Source of the DNA: Ananas comosus
Taxonomy: Eukaryota > Streptophyta > Magnoliopsida > Poales > Bromeliaceae
Assembly (NCBI RefSeq): GCF_001540865.1
Contig: NC_033622.1
Span: 7,824,584-7,888,583, forward strand
Direction: 5' to 3'
DNA length: 64,000 nucleotides
Made by a program: the position numbers and the translations under genes. Positions within the stretch are counted from its first letter, which is position 1. Every line of letters starts with the position of its first letter. Of the stretch, positions 57,598 through 64,000 are shown piece by piece. The notes under the pieces are model-generated. The model had not been told where the DNA came from. It was given only the letters and a program-made list of their open reading frames with translations, and made no database searches.

Positions 57598-59777
57598 GGA
57601 GTATCTATCGACCCGAGGAAAGTTGAGGCGATCAAGGATTGGCCTCGCCCGACAAATGTGACGGAGGTCCGCAGCTTTGTTGGCTTAGCGGGCTATTATA
57701 GACGGTTTGTGGAGGGATTCTCAAAGATTATTATTCCACTTACTCGCCTTACACAGAAGGGCACTAAGTTCATATGGAGTGACGAGTGCGACCGGAGTTT
57801 CAAGAAGGTGAAAGAAAGATTGACCTCGACTCCGGTGCTCGCTCTACCGGTTCAAGGTGAAGACTTCATGGTGTATAGCGACGCATCCTACCAGGGTTTT
57901 GGTTGTGTTCTGATGCAATGCGGGAAGGTGATTGCTTATGCATCCTGCTAGTTGAAAAGCTATGAAAAGAACTACCCCATTCAAGACTTGGAGTTAGTTG
58001 AGTGATTTTCGCTCTCAAATTGTGGAGACACTACTTATATGGTACACATTGCGAGATATACACGGATCACAAAAGTCTAAAATACTTGTTTACTCAGAAG
58101 GAGTTAAATATGAGGCAACGTGGGTAGTTAGAGTTGTTGAAGGATTATGACGTTACTATACTCTACCATCCGGGAAAAGCCAATATTGTAGCCAATGCGC
58201 TTAGCAGGAAATCAGTAGAAAATCTTGCAATGTTGGTCACGCATCAAAAGCCGTTGTGGAGAGAAATGTGGCGGCTTGATCTTGAGATTGTAGCTTCGGA
58301 GGTTCCGGCTATGCTTGCGGCTCTCGTTGTCCAACCGACCTTGTTGGAGAGGATTAAGAGTTTGCAATCCGCGGACCCGAGTCTCCAAAAGGTGCGGCGC
58401 GACATCGAGAGTGGGCGTGGTGGTGATTTCGGTGTAGGCACCAATGGCGCACTCCGGTATCGGAATTGATGGTGTGTACCGAATGATGAAGAAATTCGGA
58501 AGTTGATTTTGCAAGAAGCGCATCGATCTCCCTATAGTGTTCATCTGGGCGGCACCAAAATGTACAGAGATTTGAAAATGCACTATTAGTGGCCGGGAAT
58601 GAAGAAGGACATTGGGTACTATGTGGCGTAATGCCTTGTATGTCAACAAGTTAAGGCAGAGAGTCGATTTCCAGCGGGAAAGCTTCAAAGTCTACCTATT
58701 CCCATCTGGAAATGGGAGGATATAGCGATGGATTTCATGGTTGGTTTGCCCCGTTCGTTGGGTGGCCACGATGCCATTTGGGTGGTGGTGGATCGCTTGT
58801 CGAAGTCGGCACATTTTCTACCTATCCATACTACTTGGTCCAGTGATAAGTTAGCGCAGGTTTACCTCGACGAAGTGGTGAGGCTGCATGGGGTTCCAAA
58901 GTCGATCATGTGGCATCGGGATCCTCGGTTTACATCACACTTTTGGAAAAGCCTACAAGAAGCGCTTGGCACACGTTTCGATTTTAGCACCGCATTCCAT
59001 CCTCAAAGCGACGGTCAATCGGAGAGAACCATTCAAGTTTTGGAGGATATGCTACAAGCGTGTGTAATCGATTATAAGGGTGGTTGGCATGAGCACTTAC
59101 CGATGGCCGAGTTCACCTACAACAATAGCTACCAAGCGAGTATAGAGATGGCGCCGTTTGAGGTTCTCTATGGAAGGAAGTGCCGATCTCCTATATATTG
59201 GAGCGATGTTGGCGAACGGGCGGTGTTTGGTCCCGATGTTTTGTGGGAAGCGGAGGAGAAAGTCTGCCTTGCTCGCCAAAGATTGTTAACGGCTCAATCG
59301 AGACAGAAGAGTTATGCGAATAAGCGCCGACGAGATCTTGAATTCGCGATGGGCGATCGCGTCTTCTTGAAGGTATCACCCATGAGGGGTGTGAAGTGGT
59401 TTGGAGTTCGGGGAAAGTTGAGTCCCCGATATATCGGACCGTATAAAGTGTTAGAGCAGATTGGTGCGGTAGCATACCGGCTTACTTTACCGCCGAAGCT
59501 TGCGGGAGTTCACAATGTGTTTCACATATCCAATCTCGGCAAGTATATTCACGATCCTGAGCATGCTCTCTTGTATGAACCACCGGAACTCCAAGAGGAT
59601 ATGATTTATGAGGAGTTTTCGGTATCTATTATTGCTCGAGAAGTGCGGAAGTTGAGGAACCGCGAGATTCCATACGTCAAAGTTCAGTGGAGCAATCATG
59701 ATGATCGCGAAGCCATTTGGGAACTTGAGGACGTGATGAAGGAGCACCACCCTCATCTCTTTGAGGACTTGAGTTGA
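57598..59777 (+). pseudogene. Reverse transcriptase end, RNase H and integrase of the nested gypsy element, broken
   Basis: Continues with [20 protein letters not shown], RNase H ([26 protein letters not shown]), integrase zinc site (CLVCQQVKAES) and core. Stops lie near 57949, 58000, 58126, 58467, 58588 and 58629. 58728-59777 is open for 349 codons: MDFMVGLPRS, then WHRDPRF at 58911 where the family has SDRD (a catalytic Asp is His here), QSERTIQ, the GKLSPRYIGPYKVLE block and a chromodomain-like end (VKVQWSNHDDREAIWELE). The element retains a full C-terminus that the copy at 24068 lacks. Confidence 0.88.
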
Positions 59778-59827
59778 GGTATGAATTTAAGTTAATTTGA
59801 ATTAGTTTCGAGGACGAAACTCCTTTT

Positions 59828-59840
59828 TAGGAGGGGAGGA
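59828..59840 (+). other. Polypurine tract of the nested gypsy element
   Basis: AGGAGGGGAGGA directly before the 3' LTR, preceded by the CGAGGACGAAACT-type sequence usual at this place in chromoviruses. Confidence 0.8.
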
Positions 59841-62022
59841 TATAAGGTAATGGATCCTCGACATGCTCCGAACTTCGGTCGAAGTTGACCAAAGTGTGGA
59901 GTTGATCACTTCAGAAAAGTTCATTGTGCATTCCAAAGGCTTGGAAATGCTCAAAGGGTTTTGATGGGCCTTGGAGAGCATTGGGGTGAAGCCCCAGCAT
60001 TTTTCGCAGAAATGATGCTCTCGGGGTCTGGACCCTATGCAAGGTCCGGACCCCGTAGCCGAAAACCGCCCAGTTTGGGCAGTGTGTAAAGTGGGTTGTG
60101 TGAGGGGTTTTGTGCAATTGTGTTTGAGTGGGGGTATTTGTGAGGAGTTGTGAGCTTATTTCCCCTCATTTCCTCACACTTGCACACCACAAGAGAACTC
60201 TCTCTCTCTCTCCTAGGGTTGGTGCCAAGAGGAGGAGAATAGTAGTGGAGGGTGCTTAGAGGTGGAGCTTCTTCCTCTTCTTCTTCCTTAGCTCAAGAAG
60301 GAAGCTTGTTTGAGGTAAGCTCCTTGTGCTCTAATGGTGAATGGTTAGAGCTAGGTCTAGATCCTTTAGAAATGAGTTGAATGGAAACCCTAGGTGATGT
60401 TATGCTAGACTATTGCATAAATCCATGGCTGTTATGTGTATTTTTGCAATAGTGGATTCTAGGGTTTTGAAAGAGGGCTTTTGATCATGGATGGGTTTGA
60501 TCTAAATTGAGCCTATGTAACTCTAATTGAAGGTAAAACCGACATTGTGGGCAACTCAAATTGAAGTTCCTACGGACGTGCGGCGAGCTATCGAAGAAAA
60601 GTACGGTTTTCGGTTCGTTTGCGTGAAGTTTGGCCGAAACGTCGTCCATAAATTGCGAGACTAGGATTCTAGCATCGCGGCATCACCAGAAGGTAGGGGG
60701 TGCTATCCGAAGCAATCGGACTTCTTCCTATGTCTATGTTGTATTGTTGACCATATATTTCACATGATATTATGCATTATAGGATGAGTTGGATAGTTGT
60801 ATTTTAATTCTTTGCATGCTTCCATGGTAGAAATAGAAATTGTGTGTTGAACACATAATCTAGTGGATGCATGAGGATTGGGTCTTGACATGCAATCCTA
60901 TAGTGACAAGAACAAGTAGTGAACTTGAACAATATGATGATGTAAACGAGTGGCATGTGAACTAGTGTAGTAGAGACACTTACAACATGATGACATGAAC
61001 GAGTGGCATTTGAAACTAGTGTAGTAGAAACACTTGTGACATGAATATTGGGATTGGTGGATTTCCCGCGTTTGCTATTAACCCTGGTAGATAGGGTATC
61101 CTAAAGTTGAGAGGATTGGATCATACTCACTTAGTATGTTCTCGCTTGGTGGTGGTCGCTCCACCCAAGCAGTGAGCTCCGGAGTTGTCACACTATGGGT
61201 TAACGTAATTACCAAGCAGACGGTCTAGGGTGTGCGTAGCGCAGATTCTCCTCACCTATGGGATTGAGAAGTGAGTCGGGGCGTAACCTTCGGGTTAGCT
61301 AAGATGATTGGGTGACAAGTATATGAATGGCATATATCATGAGACATAGTAGTATGATAGTTGATTTCATTGCTATGTAGATACTTCATTCATCCCATGA
61401 TGATTGAGACATAGTAGTATGATAGTTGAATTCATGGCTATGTAGATACTTCATTCATTTTGTGTTAATTAAGGCATAGTAGCATGATAGTAGATTTCAT
61501 TACTATGTTAGCAGATTTCATTATCCTGTTTATATTACTACTTATGCCTGCTTAGACCTAATGGAAAAATCGGCGGAGTCGGCGGCCGAACCCACTGGGA
61601 ACTATTATTAGTTCTCATCCTATTTTGTTGCAGGGCCTAGCGCGAGCGGACCAGCAGATGATCGCGGTAAGGGCATAGCGCCCTAGTTAGTAGCCTCTCT
61701 TTTCCATTAGAGTATCATGTACCATTGAGAGATATGATGTATATTGGGTGAGGTTGCTTTTGGAGAGTTATATATGTATCATGAGATGAACATGTAAACC
61801 TAATGATGTAAATGGTTGAATGTGAATGTAATAGCTAGTTTTCTCTTTTGTTCTCGCTTGTATCATTACTCGCATTGTTCATGTATGTTGTTATGTTTAC
61901 CTGGGCAACTAAACGTACATGATTGATGTTGTTGAGCCTTGGGCGGACAGGGGAGGTTCTGTTCGTTCAACGTCTGTTGGACATACCCAAACCGACTAAA
62001 TTGGCGGTTGCGGGGTGTGGCA
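59841..62022 (+). repeat. 3' LTR of the nested gypsy element, 2182 bp
   Basis: Uninterrupted partner of the split 5' LTR. It starts TATAAGG (TG changed to TA) and ends GGGTGTGGCA, then GCATG. It lacks the ACCGGT array but carries GGTCCGGACC, a palindrome of the same half-sites in the other order, near 60045-60055. Confidence 0.85.
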
Positions 62023-62027
62023 GCATG

Positions 62028-62150
62028 TATTCATGATATTAACAAACTTGTGCAGGCAAGTTTAGTATGATGATATTCAATAGTGAACTGTAATATATAC
62101 CGAAACCTCGATAGTGTATACCGGAATTTAGTCAAATTAACCAAAGTATC
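62028..62150 (+). mobile_element. Last piece of the host gypsy LTR and the start of another LTR
   Basis: 62028-62088 continues the LTR begun at 30490 after the GCATG duplication. At 62089, TGTAATATATACCGAAACCT begins a short fragment (about 60 bp) of the family seen at 43287 and, reversed, at 55095-57597. After about 62150 the match is lost. Confidence 0.55.
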
Positions 62151-62737
62151 GTTTTGCCACATTCAAATTCATGCAAAATAATACATAAAATGTAGGGCTT
62201 ATCGCAAAATTACCCTTTTGCCATTAAAAACTCCTCCTCGATCAATGCGCGATATCAGGAGATCCACCCGTCAGATTTGCGAACAGATCACACCAGTGCA
62301 ATCAGCACGACAGGGACAACAAATCCATTATTTTGTTTCACCTGGTTTGGTCGCAGATTCACGACGAACCCATCCTCTCTCCACAAGGCAAAACCCGCAC
62401 ACAAATACATATAATATATGTATCCCCAGTTTTCCTGAAATTGGTGCATCAAACCTGAAATCCGTCAGTGCCAATAGTTCTAGAATAGTCGGACCATTAA
62501 AAACGAGCTATTGAATCACTATGAACGGAGTCCGATATGCGCCGGAAGCCATCTCTACACCTTGGCCTCTCCGGAAACCCGGGTTACTATTCACTTTAAG
62601 TGAAAGTAAAGATCGCGTAAAATCTCCATTCTAACTTGTTTTTTCCCGAAACTTGACGAGTGCTTTTGTAATTAAATTACACACAAAAACATTGTTAACA
62701 GAGAGTTCAGCTACACTGCCAAATCTCAGTCCTTACA
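62151..62737. other. Unassigned DNA
   Basis: No family recognised. A short ORF at 62218-62514 (98 codons) has no motif and is probably chance. A short TTCACTTTAAGTGAA palindrome lies near 62589-62603. Confidence 0.4.
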
Positions 62738-63058
62738 TTATAACATGTCTCAAATATCTTTCGTTGTCTCGCACGCAGAAACACATGTGAATTTAGTCTG
62801 AGAAAGTGCATTGAATAATGCATTAATACCATTTCCATTGTAAGAAGATGCTTCGATCTCCTCCTTCAACCATTTATTCCGTGGCTTAGGTACGGTTGCA
62901 TCACCGTTCAATTCAGTTGGATGTTTCTAGCCGAATTCAACCGATTGCCATACTCGCTCGTTAATTACGATAAGAAAGGCTCTCATTCGGACTTTTCAGT
63001 AGGCATAATTAGTCCCGTCAAAAAGAGTAGGCCTATTAATATTCTTACCTTCACCCAT
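62738..63058 (-). pseudogene. SIRE-like copia gag, N-terminal fragment, minus strand
   Basis: Read on the minus strand from the ATG at 63058: INRPTLFDGTNYAY, then TGA, then KVRMRAFLI, ERVWQSVEFG, KHPTELNG, NKWLKEEIEA, GINALFNALSQTKF and VSACETTKDI. It matches the start of gag at 33073. A TAG also replaces a Trp (FG-stop-KHPT). The match fades near 62738, so the rest of the element is missing. Confidence 0.8.
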
Positions 63059-63080
63059 GATGATAGAAAAATTCTAGATC

Positions 63081-63094
63081 CTGCTCTAATACCA
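63081..63094 (-). other. Primer-binding site, tRNA-Met type, one mismatch, minus strand
   Basis: On the minus strand TGGTATTAGAGCAG, between the gag start and the LTR of the same fragment. The T in place of C fits transition decay. Confidence 0.75.
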
Positions 63095-63096
63095 TA

Positions 63097-64000
63097 TATA
63101 AAAATTGATGACCTAGAGATCTATTTAGGATCAATCAAATACCTAAAAAGGGATGAATAGGCATGAAGGCCAACACATAAATCTCAATGCGATAAAAAGT
63201 AAATACAAAATATAAAATCAACACACCGAGATTTATATGAAAAAAATTCAACCAGGAGGAAAAAATCTACGGGGCCAACATGTGATAACAATTCACTAAG
63301 AAATAAAAGATTACAATGTGATTACTGACTCCAAGAACTCAAATCTTTCTTTTATCTTCTTTGGATCATGTGCACAGCAAGGCTAGTCCACGCCAACACT
63401 CGAATCCACGAACAACACGTCTTAAATTTACGAACCGCTTACACTTCAAACCCACAAAGCCTCCAACACGTCAAATCCACGACGTCTACTCGAATCCACA
63501 AGCGCAACTCTGTTTGAAGTAAGAAGCATAAGATTGGTTATGATTTATTGCTTAGAAGAATCTTAAAGATCTGTGGGAATAGTCTCTAAGTACTTCTCAA
63601 ATTAATTCTAAAAAAATATTAAAGATTTATTAGGGCGCTAAGAATCAATTTAAGAAAAGCTTATTATAGAAGATGAGAAAGACGACTAGCTACAAATTTT
63701 TAGGATTTCTAAAAAATAAAATATTATATTTCATACTTTATAGTTACACCGACAGTCCCTAGAGCAAGTGGCAAAGGGCTTAGTGGTTGGTACCCGAGGT
63801 GCCAAGTTCGAATCCTAGTTGATTCACATTTCCAGCTAAGTTTATTTCTAAATGAAGTAAATGAAGCGAGTAGCATGCTACCTATCTCTCTCTCGAAAAA
63901 AAAAAAAAACTTTAGAGTTACGCGTACATCTTATTTATTGCAAGCAATTATAATCAAATTAGATTTGAAAAACTGATTTTAAAAAACTCGCGACGGGTTC
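63097..64000 (-). repeat. Copia LTR, minus strand, running off the window end
   Basis: The reversed LTR end (GGATGAATAGGCATGAAGG, ACACACCGAGATTTATATG, GGGGCCAACATGTGA) matches the end of the LTRs at 33040 and 53391. It runs on past a SINE insertion to the end of the window; its start is outside. Confidence 0.7.
63750..63909 (+). mobile_element. tRNA-derived SINE with A tail and target duplication
   Basis: Has an A-box-like AGTGGCAAAGGGCT and a B-box-like AAGTTCGAATCCTAG, a CTCTCTCTCG end and an A tail (63896-63909). The flanks ACTTTATAGTTACAC (63735-63749) and ACTTTAGAGTTACGC (63909-63923) form a 15-bp target duplication with two mismatches. It would be transcribed by RNA polymerase III and moved by LINE enzymes. 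It interrupts the copia LTR. Confidence 0.85.

Larger units (their letters stand above)
43088..62022 (+). mobile_element. Complete Ty3/gypsy retrotransposon with three nested insertions, TSD GCATG
   Basis: GCATG stands at 43083-43087 and 62023-62027. The LTRs begin T(G/A)TAAGGTAATGGATCC and end GTGGCA. Without the insertions (43287-45758, 49089-53391, 55095-57597) it would be about 9.7 kb, normal for Tekay/Del-like chromoviruses. All coding regions carry stops or frameshifts. Confidence 0.9.

Noticed and set aside
62218..62514. Small gene of 98 codons
   Set aside because: No motif, no neighbouring signals and low-complexity surroundings; probably a chance frame.
62921..63160. Plus-strand ORF of 79 codons
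   Set aside because: It is the antisense of a copia gag start, primer site and LTR end.

Overview
The window is nuclear DNA from a flowering plant. Plant LTR-retrotransposon families, a plant-type LRR receptor-kinase exon and a plant SINE show this. The very GC-rich receptor-kinase exon lying in AT-rich flanks suggests a commelinid monocot, but the sequence alone does not name a species. Almost the whole window is transposable-element DNA. The only host gene seen is exon 1 of an LRR receptor-like kinase (2747-4163, minus strand).

Layout. 1-2627: AT-rich, no gene. 2747-4163: receptor-kinase exon. 4993-5425: a small DNA-transposon derivative (MITE). 5838-8987: a complete gag-only LTR element with two 744-bp LTRs. 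9023-9554: a foldback element between AT microsatellites. 11015-12812: a solo LTR with a perfect GTAAC target duplication. 13035-20953: a mosaic of minus-strand LTR pieces of copia and gypsy type, carrying one degenerate accessory ORF (16681-18080). 20954-28207: a gypsy element with a long open gag-pol (24068-28207) that is cut off in the integrase. 28257-30489: a minus-strand gypsy LTR with a perfect TRIM inserted (29827-30344).

30490-62088 is one gypsy LTR split by two large insertions whose target sites are only 10 bp apart. The first is an 11.3-kb SIRE-like copia element (31788-43067, TSD TCATT). The second is a 19-kb gypsy element (43088-62022, TSD GCATG). The gypsy element was later hit by a solo LTR in its 5' LTR (43287-45758), a copia derivative in gag (49089-53391, TSD GTTCG) and another solo LTR in pol (55095-57597, TSD GGAGT). 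62738-64000 holds the 5' end of another minus-strand SIRE-like copia, its LTR interrupted by a SINE.

The most unusual content is an accessory ORF of about 460 codons carried by three copia-type elements (16681-18080 minus, 39906-41325 plus, 50430-51806 plus). It has a hydrophobic N-terminus, a conserved central domain and a C-terminal predicted coiled coil. In each copy a consistently placed leader intron of about 370-400 bp can be proposed upstream. Two of the three sit in elements without gag and pol. Also notable are clusters of palindromes centred on ACCGGT (GTACCGGTAC, GAGACCGGTCTC) upstream of the TATA boxes in both copia and gypsy LTRs, and again upstream of the accessory ORF. All boundaries were read by eye; no alignment or database search was run.
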